A DNA stretch of 64,000 nt from Hyaloperonospora brassicae (lineage: Eukaryota > Oomycota > Peronosporomycetes > Peronosporales > Peronosporaceae): the NCBI GenBank assembly GCA_947650285.1, contig CANTFL010001335.1, forward strand, positions 1 through 64,000. Direction: 5' to 3'. A program made the position numbers and the translations under genes. The notes beneath the pieces are model-generated. The model had not been told where the DNA came from and searched no databases. It saw nothing but the letters and a program-made list of their open reading frames with translations. Positions within the stretch are counted from its first letter, which is position 1; every line of letters starts with the position of its first letter. Of this stretch, positions 31,684 to 42,773 are shown one piece after another.

Positions 31684-33729
31684 TCACGGTTTCCTCCGAT
31701 AACTGGGCTCTCCCGACACAACAAACCGCTCAGAGATGGCGGACGCAGCCGCCCCAAACGCTTCCTCCTTTTTCGACACGCGAGCGCGTGCACGAGCGCT
31801 CATGTTAGAGACTGTGCGACGCATGGCCCGCGACGAATCTGGGTGACCGAGACCAGCGCCCAGTCCCACTACTGGCAGTCTTGCGGTCGAGTCGGCTTGT
31901 GTCCTCGAGCTTTGGAGTCGATATTGGTGAAGGAGGGAGCGGACGGACTGACGAAATGCGGCGACCACGTGCGTGAGCCACACGAATGGCACTGTCCACT
32001 GGATGAAGAGATACACGACGAACACGAGCAGCAGGTACTTGTTCGGGATCACAATGTGCAGCACACAGCTCACGATGAGGTAGAGCAGTATGCGCGCCGT
32101 GTAAAACGTGTCTTCCCAGGAAAACATGAGCTCGAGGTTGTTGATGATGCTTGACCACCACGCCATGTTGTTCTGCACCGACTGCAACGTATGCTGGGTC
32201 TCGTTGTCGATGGTCACGTTAGTCATCTTGTTCATGAGATGGTTGAAGCCCGATGGAAGATTGTATTGACGGAACGAACCGCTGCTCATGTCGTTGTCCG
32301 CAGCATTCACGCCCGCGCCGCCGGGTTGATCTTTACCAGTGAACGAGTTGAAGTTCAACTCGAAATAGTTGCGGAGCACGAAGACAATGAGAGCAAGATG
32401 GATGACCACCGGCAGCCACTGCAACGAAAGGCACAGCCATACGCACAATGCGAAGCACATGAAGGAGTGCGTCGGATGTTCCCAGTTGAGTGTTGGCAGA
32501 ATTTGCCATGCAACCTCTAGATACGGCCACAAATTGTCGAGCAGCACCCAGAAATTGCTGTACAACTGCGCTGCTTGGAATTCCGGCCACTCGTGGACGT
32601 AGTCCTGCTCGGACGAAAAGTAGCTACACAGCTCGGCCATTTGCGAGAACTTGTAGTGCAACAGGACGTGGATGCGCCCTGCTCGCGCGTCATTGTTGAG
32701 TCCTGCGCGGTGCAGCTTTTCTGGCAGCAACAGATCCAGCCACTTGTTATGTCGTCGCTGGTCCATAATCTGCGAAAGCGGGATGGACGTCTCACCAAGC
32801 TTTGTAGGTTGACTCAGCTGGCCATGGTTGTACACCTCAAGCACGAGCTCAGCTCCAGGTGCGCACACATTGAACACAAAGGTTTCATGCCACCGCGGAT
32901 TCAGCGTGCGTGATTTCTTCTTCGTGCATTTGATGCTTTTCAGATCGTTTCCCCACTGTTGGCCGTGCGACCATTTGCCCGTCAGCATCACGCGCACGAA
33001 AGGGTCGCTCGTGATCGAGTCCGTCGATGGCAGTCCGATCGCCTCGACCACCTTTACATACAGCTGTCCAATGTGCACACGTCCTTCAATCGCCGGGTCC
33101 GGTTTGCTCTGGATCTGTCCATTCCACGAGTCAAGCAACTCTCAACCACAATCGTCACGTCTTGCCAGCTGTCAGCACCCCCACCGCACCTCTGCTGACG
33201 AGTGGCCCGACCATTCCAGCGATGCAAAGTGCTCGTCCACTGCAGCATAGCACGTGTTGCAGACTCGCATGGGCTGTACAAACACCCACAACCGCCACAA
33301 ACAGTCAGTAAGCAGCACCATCTCTCCCTACCGCCTCAAAATTGTACTGTGCGGCCATACAAATGGGTCCGTGGACGAGATGCGACGCTTGTGAGGAGAG
33401 CAGTTGTGGCACACGACGTTGCCACAGCGTCGACAGTGATGCTGCAATCATAGACAAAGCACCGAAAGAACGAACACGACGTGTGCCCTTGACAGTGAGT
33501 GAACAGGCAGTTGTGACCCAACAATTGTATCAAAAGTGGCGACCAACAGCCGCACCTTGCGCGTGATCACTGTAAAGGGCGTGTTGCAGTGCATGCAGTT
33601 GCTGGTCTCGTCATCGTACACCCACTTGAGCTCTCGATCGCTTCCGCTCCTATTCGACGCCACGAGCGCTGTGCTGCGGCCTTGATTGCGCGCCGCCGCC
33701 GACGGGAGACTGCCGAAGAGCGTGGCCAT
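31684..33729 (-). CDS. FYVE zinc finger - C2 - transmembrane protein, 4 exons
   Basis: Spliced protein of 589 residues. Exons (minus strand): 33729-33556, 33441-33361, 33273-33190, 33114-31684; introns of 114, 87 and 75 bases, all GT-AG and all phase 0. The first three exons join into a FYVE finger: WVYDDETSNCMHC, then RKHHCRRCGNVVCHNC, then RVCNTCY. All eight zinc-ligand cysteines and the R(R/K)HHCRxCG signature that binds phosphatidylinositol 3-phosphate are present. Exon 4 begins a C2 domain (about 125-250: LYVKVVEAIGLPSTDSITSDPFV to KLGETSIPL). The second calcium loop reads VYNHGQLSQPTKLG, without the usual aspartates, so calcium binding is doubtful. Two hydrophobic hairpins follow (about 321-364 and 451-491), recalling MCTP-type C-termini, then a basic Ser/Arg tail. 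This suggests an endosome- or contact-site-associated membrane protein. Start chosen as the last ATG before the finger; 33804 is also in frame. Confidence 0.85.
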
Positions 33730-33903
33730 CGGCGCGGCGACAAAGGGATACGCGCGGCACGGCCAGCTGTGATTCGCGTAAATTCGGTCGCGCTTTTCGA
33801 CCAATCACACAGCGGTATCCAGCTGAGCCACGATCCGACCGGAAGACCACGCGTCAGTATCGATCGCGTCGACCGTCCGGCCCTCAGTGTACGTACGTCC
33901 TGC
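33730..33903. promoter_or_regulatory. Bidirectional promoter region
   Basis: 174 bases separate the divergent starts of the FYVE-C2 gene (-) and the acetyl-CoA transporter (+). A CCAAT sequence occurs near 33802. Both genes probably share this control region; this is inferred from spacing. Confidence 0.4.
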
Positions 33904-35517
33904 ATGTCGACCCTGCGGCAGCGTACCGGTCGTGCAGACGATGCGTCGTCGTCGTCGACAGCAGTGAGCGCATCGTCGTCTGCGCTGAACGAGACGCCGA
34001 CGGCGTCGGAAGGCCGTGTGGATTGCCCCCAAAGCGAATCCGAAGCGAGCGACTGGTCGTCGGTGCTCCTCCTCCTCCTGTTGTACACGCTGCAGGGCAT
34101 TCCGATGGGTCTGTCCAGCAGCATTCCGTTCATTTTGCAGGAGAAAGTCGGCTACGGCGACCAAGCGACGTTCAGTCTCGTGTCATGGCCGTTCAGTCTC
34201 AAGCTCCTCTGGGCGCCGTTCGTGGACTCGCTGTACAGCGAGCGCTTTGGCCGTCGCAAGTCGTGGCTCATTCCCGTGCAGTTTGTCTGTGCAGGCATGA
34301 TGGTCATTGGCAGCTGGTTCATGGACGACATGCTCGGGGAAGGCGAGGGCCAGACGCCGCACGTCGTGTACCTCACGGTGTTTTTCTTCGTGCTGTACTT
34401 CATCATGGCTACACAAGACATTGCTGTCGATGGCTGGGCCATCACAATGCTCTCGAAGAAGAACGTTGGCCATGCATCCACGTGCAATACAGTGGGTCAA
34501 ACGGTTGGCTACTTTGTGGCCTACGTGGGCTTTCTGGCACTGAACGACCCAGCGACATGCAACAGCTACTTGCGCACTGATCCAGCGGACGACGGCATGG
34601 TGTCACTGCCGGGCTTTATGCGCTTCTGGGGCTGGATCATGTTCTTTACGACGCTGGGTGTGTGGATGTTCAAGCACGAGAAGCCAGAGGACGAGGGGAG
34701 TGAGCGGTTGAGCATTGCTCAGACTTATGCGCAGATGTACTCGGTGCTGCGTCTGCCAAGCGTCGTGTCGCTGTCAGTGGTGCTACTTACGAGCAAGATT
34801 GGGTTTGCTGCTGCGGAGAGTGTGGCGTCGCTGAAGCTGGTGGAATACGGAATGAAGAAGGAGAAGCTGGCTTTGCTGACACCGATTCTGATCCCGCTTG
34901 GGATTGTGATCCCTGTGATGATCAGTCGATGGATTAAACCGTCACAGCCGCTCAACCTGTTTCTCTGGGGTTACCCAGTGCGACTCGCGGTAGGGCTTTT
35001 GTATGCCGGGCTCGTGTACGTCACGCCGATGGTGATGGCTCAGGAAGAGAGCTCTCACTTTGCTTTCTACGGCATGATCTTGGTCATCGGTGCACTGCAC
35101 GAAGTGGCGGCCAACATGATGTACGTCCCGCAGATGGCCTTCTACGCCCGTATCAGCGATCCGTCCATTGGTGGCACCTACATGACTTTCCTCAACACTG
35201 TCACAAATTTGGGCTCCAAGTGGCCCAACTCGCTCAGTCTTGCTGTCGTAGACCGTCTCACCACGCGAGAGTGTCTGGGCGGCAACTTCCACGACGAAGT
35301 GCTGGACATTGGATCCCGCACGTGCTCGGATGCCGAGGAGCGGAAGGTCTGTGTGGATGCTGGTGGCGAGTGCCTCATTGTGCGTGACGGCTTCTATGTG
35401 GAGTCTGTCATATGTTTGGTGATTGGCGTGGTCTGGCTGCTCTTCTTCTACCGTCGCATCCAGTTTCTGCAAAACCTCAAGATCCACAAGTGGCGCGTGA
35501 ATGGGACGGCCGAGTAG
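33904..35517 (+). CDS. Acetyl-CoA transporter (SLC33A1/AT-1 family)
   Basis: 537 residues, single exon. The frame is open further upstream, but the ATG at 33904 (MSTLRQRTG) is the first that leaves a normal short Ser-rich cytosolic tail and avoids overlap with the divergent gene. About twelve hydrophobic segments start at VLLLLLLYTLQGIPMGLSSS. Family-typical segments are LQGIPMGL, SLKLLWAPFVDS, RRKSWLIPVQ, TQDIAVDGWA, GHASTCNTVGQTVGYF, a PLGIVIPVM segment and GGTYMTFLNTVTNLGSKWP. The known members import cytosolic acetyl-CoA into the ER/Golgi lumen for protein and sugar acetylation. The C-terminal loop carries six cysteines (CLGG, CSDAEERKVC and so on) before the last helix. It is divergent from the FYVE-C2 gene. 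Confidence 0.92.
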   Translation: MSTLRQRTGRADDASSSSTAVSASSSALNETPTASEGRVDCPQSESEASDWSSVLLLLLLYTLQGIPMGLSSSIPFILQEKVGYGDQATFSLVSWPFSLKLLWAPFVDSLYSERFGRRKSWLIPVQFVCAGMMVIGSWFMDDMLGEGEGQTPHVVYLTVFFFVLYFIMATQDIAVDGWAITMLSKKNVGHASTCNTVGQTVGYFVAYVGFLALNDPATCNSYLRTDPADDGMVSLPGFMRFWGWIMFFTTLGVWMFKHEKPEDEGSERLSIAQTYAQMYSVLRLPSVVSLSVVLLTSKIGFAAAESVASLKLVEYGMKKEKLALLTPILIPLGIVIPVMISRWIKPSQPLNLFLWGYPVRLAVGLLYAGLVYVTPMVMAQEESSHFAFYGMILVIGALHEVAANMMYVPQMAFYARISDPSIGGTYMTFLNTVTNLGSKWPNSLSLAVVDRLTTRECLGGNFHDEVLDIGSRTCSDAEERKVCVDAGGECLIVRDGFYVESVICLVIGVVWLLFFYRRIQFLQNLKIHKWRVNGTAE

Positions 35518-35760
35518 TAGAGTATCGAGCATATTGACGCATACATACAGTGTAGGTATGAGCAATCGATTCTTCTGCTTCTCGGAAAGCGATACGTTCT
35601 TAGCGTTGTGTATGGATTCCTGTCTTATTGTTACGATAAGCGATTAGCATAGCTAGGGATTAGACTACGCGCAATACATATTAACTCGTTCTCTAGCACA
35701 CGCACCCTCGTTTCTTCTAGCTAGAAAACGACTCGTTGTTCTAGCATGTGCAGCCACTTG

Positions 35761-37182
35761 CTACGTCGTCGTAGCCGACCGATGGCGCTGCACATACTCC
35801 AACTGCGACGAGCGCACTCGGGGGGACCGGAATACTTCGCGCGGTGCAAAGTCCAGACGCATCTTCTTCTCATTGCCAGAGTCGTGGTACGCAGACTCAA
35901 GATTTATCTCAAACATCTTGATCACCTTTGCCATGTCTTCGTCATCATCGTCTTCAAATTGCGATTCCTTGAACACTGCACTTGGGTTTTGTCGCGCGAG
36001 CCTCACTTTCTCTTCCAGCGTTTGCAATTTAGCGCTATCACTATTCCGGGAACTCGCCGGTCTTGCCAGAGTGAGATCGTGTGCTTCATTCTCGTCGTCG
36101 CTGCTGCAAGACTCCTGAACACGCTTGTCTGCCACGTTCACGCCAGGCTCAGCAGCGGACTCTGTCTTCGTGTCGGAATGCAGTGAAGCAGGGGGCGACT
36201 TTTTCTTTTTGCGTTTTTTGCGCTTCTTCTTCCCGGACGAGACGTTGCAGTTATTCGAGTCGTTAAAGTCCAGCGAGTTCTCCCCGTGAAAATGGCAATT
36301 CTTCCTTGCCACTTCTTCAGCTTGGCGTTGCTGCACCGCAATCGGTGGCGTCTGTGGATTGCTGCCGCTGCCGTTGATAAAGCTTACCAGCTCATCAACG
36401 CTTGGCTGGTCAAACTCCACTAGCTCGTATTCTTCGGTAGAGAGATCGTGATCCAGCGAATCAAACATGTCAAAGTCAAACCCCGTCATGTCGCTGCGCA
36501 GCTCACAAGTGCAGTCAACATCAGGCGGATCTTCCAGCCCAAACTTCCTCCGCAGCTCGTCGGCTTCAGACGTTGCCGACATGATCTGTGCGATCGAGCG
36601 ACACGTGAGGTCTACCAGTGGCTGAATATCCAAGTTCGAGGCAATTTTCGCCAAGTCACATAGCTCTTTTGACTCCAGTCGAACAAACGCGTCTTCCCAT
36701 TCCATCATTGCCGTCTCAACGCGATCCACTTGCTGACTGTACAGACAACTGGGCACAGATACACAGAGAGAGAGAGAAAAAAAGACCGACAAACAGACAG
36801 ACAACGAATCGCACTCAGTAACGCACAACGCACACCATTCTCTAGACCACACGATCGTCCATTCAACTAACAAAACAAAACACCACCAAACGTACGTGCA
36901 ATAGGCGAGTGCACGCTGCACGCTTTCCGTTGGCACATCCACAACCGGGACGACGTGCGTTGCGCTGCTGTGCTTGGGCTTCTTCTCCATCAGCGCCCAC
37001 AGCGTCGACGACATCATCGCCTGCTCGTACGTGACCTCAAACGTCGAGTCGTCCACACACTTGAGCTGCAGCGTCGAGCGGCGCGTCGCCACATCGTCTG
37101 AGTCGAGCGACTGCACTCTGTTGTCGTCACTGATCGTGACCGCTGCTGAGACACTGCGCGTGCGGCGTTCCTCGTCGCGCAT
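35761..37182 (-). CDS. SKP1-like protein with long charged C-terminal extension, 2 exons
   Basis: Spliced protein of 420 residues. Exons (minus strand): 37182-36896 and 36736-35761; the 159-base GTACGT...ACAG intron contains no in-frame stop. The N-terminal 180 residues follow SKP1: LKCVDDSTFEV, SSTLWALM, a VPVVDVPTESVQRALAYC stretch, then after the splice WEDAFVRLESKELCDLAKIA, LDIQPLVDLTC and SEADELRRKFGLED. SKP1 bridges cullin-1 to F-box proteins in SCF ubiquitin ligases. Typical SKP1 ends near 160 residues, whereas this one carries about 240 more: an acidic part (YELVEFDQPSVDEL), a polybasic run (GKKKRKKRKKKK) that looks like a nuclear localisation signal, and an Asp/Glu-rich end. The canonical C-terminal WC/WCE motif is absent, so it may be a specialised SKP1-related adaptor. 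Confidence 0.8.
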   Translation of the reverse strand: MRDEERRTRSVSAAVTISDDNRVQSLDSDDVATRRSTLQLKCVDDSTFEVTYEQAMMSSTLWALMEKKPKHSSATHVVPVVDVPTESVQRALAYCTYVWWCFVLLVEWTIVWSREWCALCVTECDSLSVCLSVFFSLSLCVSVPSCLYSQQVDRVETAMMEWEDAFVRLESKELCDLAKIASNLDIQPLVDLTCRSIAQIMSATSEADELRRKFGLEDPPDVDCTCELRSDMTGFDFDMFDSLDHDLSTEEYELVEFDQPSVDELVSFINGSGSNPQTPPIAVQQRQAEEVARKNCHFHGENSLDFNDSNNCNVSSGKKKRKKRKKKKSPPASLHSDTKTESAAEPGVNVADKRVQESCSSDDENEAHDLTLARPASSRNSDSAKLQTLEEKVRLARQNPSAVFKESQFEDDDDEDMAKVIKMFEINLESAYHDSGNEKKMRLDFAPREVFRSPRVRSSQLEYVQRHRSATTT

Positions 37183-37234
37183 TGCAGAGCTCGTGGGAGT
37201 GCTGGTACAACAAGGGCCGTATCTCGCCAACTAG

Positions 37235-38520
37235 CGCAAACGTGGTGCTCCTGTCTGCGCCACACGATCGATCCGTGTCTTGTGTACACACTCGGCTAGC
37301 GAAAGCGGGTGCGGAGGTCGTATGTACGTGCAGAGACGCGGGGCCGCGTCAGCGTCGGCTACGTCGTGAAGCTCCGTGTTCGTGGGCTCGAGCGTGGATC
37401 AGAATAGAGAGGTCCTTAGTGAAATCAAGTCAACTGATTCGGTTCGGTCACGCGAGCGACACAAAGGTTCGATATCGATTCTGACAAGTTAGCTGCGGCA
37501 TCTAATTGGCTGGAAACGTGTGCGGGGTAGGGGGCGAATATCGAAAGGGATTTCTATTGCAAACAGTGGGACGGACAGCTTGTGGCGAGCACGTTAGCAA
37601 TAACACAAACCGGTAAAGTTACGGCGGAACACTGTGCTGCGCCTGCTGATGTCCGTTGCAGCAACGTGTTGTCGTCCCGATACGTTGATCTCGCGTGTTT
37701 GACTTTTTGTATGGTAGGAAGTGACCGTTGAAGAGAGGCGACGTCATTGCAGCCGTCCAAGTTGAGGTCGAGTTGTGAAGTCCCATGCAGCGCAAATGTC
37801 CGTAGGTGGGTAAAGGTCATAGGCATAACCGCGTGAGGGGAAATAGTTGAGCAGTAATGATGGGACAGCGCAGGCAGAAGCCCTGAGCTCGTTGTCCATC
37901 TGTCTGCGACCACCGAAATCTGCGTAATTGCTGCCCCAAATTTGGCTTGTCACGAAAAAAGATGGAGACGACACTCGTGCAGCTGAAAGCTGCTGGCACG
38001 TCGACGGCGAGTAAAGTAGAGACCTGCTTGGAAACGGTCAAGCTGACTCAGATAGAGACAAAGCGGTGTGAGCACGCTCGCTATGCTTTGGGAGCAGCCA
38101 TTGCTTATCGTGTCTTGCATGACAGGTGCTGGAAGACCACTGGACGACGAACACCTGTGCCGTCAAAGCATATGGATTGTGCGAATAGTTCACAGCAAGT
38201 ACGATTTCGCTATCGAACCGCGGGCAGTTGCCATGTGTGACGAACGTATCTGTCACGCTCCATAGCGTTTGTTACGGCAGTAAGGCGTTGCAGTGCAATT
38301 GGGGCAAGACGGACATATACAGCATACGCAATGGTGACTCGACCCACTTTGTCAATTGCAAACGTCTTTTGCACACACACACCGACCACGACTGTTATCT
38401 CCATGTACGCGCAGCGATTCTGCCAGCGCTTCAGCTACAGATAGACACTTCTACGCATGTCTTGACGAAGAGAGATACACACGGACAAACCTCTGCAAAC
38501 ATCGACGAAAAGCCGGCGCG
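37235..38520. other. Intergenic stretch, no supported gene
   Basis: Short overlapping open frames without domains. It holds the upstream region of the SKP1-like gene and the 3' flank of the CAP gene. Confidence 0.6.
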
Positions 38521-39363
38521 TCATTTCTTGGCCTTGCAAGCGCGAGTGCGTTTGGTGGTGACAGGGGGCTCGGGGGCAGTAGGAGCCCCGGGGACGATAG
38601 GAGGCTTGGGGACGATAGGAGGCTCCACCATAGCAGTCGGCGTGGTGGTTAAAGACGTAAAGTTGGTGGAGGGGACTGTTGTTGCAGAGGGTGTGGTCGT
38701 GATCGTCGTCGTCGGGGTGGGCGGCCCCATCGTGTACGAGGGCTCTTGTACCTTCGTAGCTATAGTCACGCGATCGTCTTGAGTCTGCTCTTGTGCTTGG
38801 CCGGTCGTCGAGGAGTTGGTAGCGCTCTTGCTGTCGCATGCCTCCGTTTCACCAGCCCCGAACTCCTGCGCCCAAAAGTGCTTGTGCTTACTTCCCGCGC
38901 TGTAGGCATACGCGATGCCCATCATGGTGTAGTCGGTGCCCAGAATGTTCGCGCGGTGGCCGTCCGAGTCCATCCAAGACTGCATGACGGAAGCCACGTC
39001 GTTCTGGCCGGCAGCGACGTTCTCCGCGATGGCGTCCCATTCGTAGCCAGTGGCTGAAATGCGCTGCGTCATAGTTGAGCCGTCTGAGCCCGCGTGGTCC
39101 ATAAAGTCGTGCGCAGCCATATCGTCTCCGTGACGTTTGGCAGCAGCTGAGAGCTTCTTGTTGATGCACAGCTCTGCAAGACCCGCCTTGGACCGCTCGT
39201 CGTTCACAGCGTCCAACGTCTCTTGGTAGTACTCGCTATACTGTGTGTACGTCTGCGCATTGCGTGGCATGATGGGCAGCTTGTCTGAAGCTGTGACGGC
39301 AGTATTGAACGATGCCGGGCATACTACCAGCAGAGCCAGTGGCAACAAATGCTTCGTGATCAT
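38521..39363 (-). CDS. Secreted CAP/SCP (PR-1-like) protein with Pro/Thr-rich tail
   Basis: 280 residues from the ATG at 39363, which opens a clear signal peptide (MITKHLLPLALLVVCPASF, cleavage probably near residue 25). The CAP domain (about 40-185) shows LDAVNDERSKAGL, LSAAAKRHGDDMAAHDFMDH (first His), a TGYEWDAIAENVAAG stretch (Glu of the AENV motif), SWMDSDGHRANIL and KHFWAQEFG. Two cysteines (LCINK, EACDSK) could pair. The C-terminal 90 residues are low complexity, rich in Thr, Pro and Ser (TTTITTTPSATTVPS, PPIVPKPPIVPG), likely O-glycosylated and extracellular, ending in a basic KTRACKAKK-like stretch. CAP proteins of this kind are secreted by oomycetes, including plant pathogens, where sterol binding has been proposed. 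No RXLR motif is present. It lies at the edge of the repeat-rich region. Confidence 0.88.
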   Translation of the reverse strand: MITKHLLPLALLVVCPASFNTAVTASDKLPIMPRNAQTYTQYSEYYQETLDAVNDERSKAGLAELCINKKLSAAAKRHGDDMAAHDFMDHAGSDGSTMTQRISATGYEWDAIAENVAAGQNDVASVMQSWMDSDGHRANILGTDYTMMGIAYAYSAGSKHKHFWAQEFGAGETEACDSKSATNSSTTGQAQEQTQDDRVTIATKVQEPSYTMGPPTPTTTITTTPSATTVPSTNFTSLTTTPTAMVEPPIVPKPPIVPGAPTAPEPPVTTKRTRACKAKK

Positions 39364-42300
39364 CTTGTCCAGTGTCAGCGTCGACCTAACTGTCCGAAGG
39401 TGTCGCTTTGAATCGAGTTGCTTCGAGTCGTCGAGATTACAAGTGGGTGCTACTTCTCTCGGCGCCTGACAGAGCAAACATCGCTTCTACGAGCAGGACA
39501 AGGAAGGCAGCAGCAGGTGTGGGTAGTGAAAAGCTGCCGTCTAGGAAGAGAGTGGGATTTTGGGGGTTGACACCGAACGTTCGTTGCGTCGTCGCAGGTA
39601 TCACGTAAGTATGGAAAGGACAGCGATGTTCTTGAGATAGCAGTGCCACCCGCGCACCGATTGCGTCTTGGCCACAAGTACTGAGTTGGCCACGTCGGAC
39701 GAAAGATTGGCCGCCGTGCGTGGCGAGGAAAGGCCCGTGAGTTGACTGTCTGCCACAAATGCTGTCGAGCAGCTGTAAGAGCCACATCGGCTGTTTATTT
39801 CGCGGAGGACGGGCGCTTTGCTGTGCGGTTGACCACTAGTTTTCAGCTCATAGGCTGCCCGTCGTTAGCAGAGAAAGAAAGAGAGAGAGTGTCGGTGCCG
39901 TCAGCTAAGGCACTGTCCACACCATCGTTTTTCTTGTGTCTCGTGGCCAACGACGTGGCGGGACGTTCCAGGATCAGTTTGTGGTCGGATGAACACTCGT
40001 TGGGCGATCGCAGAAGATGTCACGACGGACTACGAGAGAAGATGACGTAGCAACAGATGGCTCATGCTGTCAAGAGAGTTGATCATTGAGTAGCAAGATA
40101 AGATGGACTCTGACCCATGACAGCATTCGTCATTGAGTCGTGCCACAATGAGGACCACCTGGACAAGCTGACGAGTGGCTTCTGATGCGTATAACACGAT
40201 ATTTTCTGGTGGTACATTCGAGCTAGTCCCATCAGGGCGGCGATAAGGCCACTCTTTCGATATCGCACTTGACACTTGCGTTGCGCAGACGCTCGGGTAG
40301 CAATCAGATGACGACAATCGTTGACGTACGACGATGTCGTCAGTCGAGAATGTGGATGAGAATCAAATAAAGAGTCAAGCAAATGCCTCGGTAGGCGTCG
40401 AGCCGCATAGAGTATGGACTAAGGACCTGAGTGATTTCGCGTTGGTATGAACTAGCTCAGGCACCTCAGTCACAGCTGGGGGTACGTGGTGAGCACGTTG
40501 CATGTCGTTGACATCAATTTCCACAGTCCATGTGGATAATTATCTCGGTGAATTCAAGTCAACAATTATTTATTTAGAAGGGGGCACAGCTAACAAATTG
40601 ATCTTCTGCAAGCAGATACTATACGGACATATCTTCTGCATAGTGCCCGATGAGCAGCGCTTCACGACACTCTGCTTATTTGCTGACGGAAGCCATAGTG
40701 GCGTTACGGAATTCGACTGACGACGAAGTTTGTACGTACATATCACGACATCGATTGTCGATTAGTAGGTTGATGCGTACTGTCCATTCTACCCATGAAC
40801 AAGCAGGACTAGTAGTAAAAGTGAGGCATATTGAGGAACGATTAGCGACTAGCAATACCCTATCAACAAGCAGGACTATGACGTTACTGTTATATTGAAG
40901 TGGTCGGTGGATCGATTGGCAGGCATCCATGTTCCTCGCTTTTCCTATGAACGTCAGTTCAAGTGCCATCCCTGCGTTAATTTGTCTTCGATGAGACTGC
41001 GTCATTCAGGCCAGGACGTGCCGACCTTGCCGTTCACGGACATGTTTTGTCACCAAGTGCGGCACCGAGGCGTGGACGAATTAGAATGGTAGAAAAAGTA
41101 AGGAAAATAGCGCTTGCATTGCTGACATAACAAGGTTGTTTTACGAAATCGGGGCGATGTAAAAAAAGATGCATCACGTAGATACAGTATGATCTTACAG
41201 CACGTGTGTGGGCTGGTTGGAAAAGAGGATCGTTTGCAAGATTTCCATACATTAGTTATCTCAAAACAGCTTCTCAAACAGCAAACAAAAGTGCGGTATG
41301 AAGTCAACTCAATTCGGCCTCAAGTGTATCATCGATAGGCGCGTAAAAACGATGACAATATTTTCTTAATCGATCTGTAATTATAATGACGCAAGGGGCA
41401 AAACTTGCAAATAGCGTTTACGGTGGCACGTAGTTGAGAAAGGTATTGTGTTCACAATTGGGAAGAGGGAGGCGGCGGTGTGAGAGAAAGGTAAACATAG
41501 CGCATTTTAGCGCATAATTATATTTGCCAGAATATATCAAAGTGCATCTTCTTCGACAGTATCTCCAAGGCGTGCCGAAACGAGATACTTTTTACTGCAT
41601 GCGACATAAGTGTAATTGAATCGCATATTTTCGGCTGCCTCTGCATTTTGTCTTCAAGCAATTAAGTCTTAAATACCTCCAGAAAAGTCAATGATGTTGG
41701 CTACAAAACCTTTGCAATTACTCGGACTTATCGCATCACAATACTCGGCTTACTGTCTAGTGTACTTGGTCTCAGTATCAAATGATTCAAGAGTTGCCTT
41801 TTTTTATTTCAACAACACTGTGTAGCCCACATCATAAAAGAGTCGATTATAGGTCATGACAAAGGTCGACGCACAGTTAACGATATATTTGTGAGCTAGC
41901 TGATATCCTATGGCAATGTTTCTGGAGCTTTTGGATCTCTTGTGACAAAACGATGGACGAAATGCTGGCATAAAATGCCAAGACCCGGTACTTTATAGCA
42001 CTCGAAGGTGCTAGTTAGCACTGAATGTATAACGATAGTCCAATCAAGGGCGCCGTATCGTAATAACGCCACAAAGCATTATACAATGGATCAAACCACG
42101 CACTGCAGTCATTACCTAGTTGAGCGAGCAAACAAAACTGGTTTCAGCGTAGACATCTGGACCGATCCGCCATACATGTTGGGCTTTTGAATTGTAAAAA
42201 TGTCAAGCTTGATCATTGGGACGACGTTACGTAGGTTTTTTGTAAGTTGCACAGGATAGATGGTGTTGTATGTCTGATGTACTAGTCATGTGTGGTTGAT

Positions 42301-42766
42301 GAGCGCGGGAAGTACTAGCTTTTGTACTATAGTGGAGTTATCAAGATTGCTCCCAAAACGATATGTTCGAAGTAGTCGTTAAGTAAAGTGCTTAACAAGA
42401 TTCAGCTTTCCACATGCTATCACCTCCTTCTATATCGTTCATTCGAAGATTGCAAGTGGGCTATATATTATACATTTAAGGAAATACCAGCGTATGGAGG
42501 CGATCAACATCACCTTGAGAACTATTAGCGGCAAATTAAGAACAAAGCAAACATTGGTCGATCTCGAGTATGTGACATACCTTCTATAAGTGTGTAAGCA
42601 TCTAGGACATTAAAACATAATGGTACATGAGTGACGCTAATTTATCAAAGTGAGTAGCTTGAGCGAGCATTAAGAGATATGGATATGGCCCACAAATTTT
42701 GGTTTCTATTCGTGTGCTGTATAAGTCGAAAGTGTCTGCATATTGCGAGCATTTTTAAAGGGTCAT
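39364..42766. other. No gene recognised
   Basis: Composition changes here from the GC-rich gene block to AT-rich sequence, most clearly after about 40.4 kb. Only short open frames without domains are visible, and I found no clear mobile-element motif. Confidence 0.5.
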
Positions 42767-42773
42767 TATTATT

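Noticed and set aside
36737..36895. Continuous 489-codon reading of the SKP1-like gene without splicing
   Set aside because: Canonical GTACGT donor and TACAG acceptor flank the insert, and removing it restores the SKP1 fold exactly; kept as a possible retained-intron isoform only.
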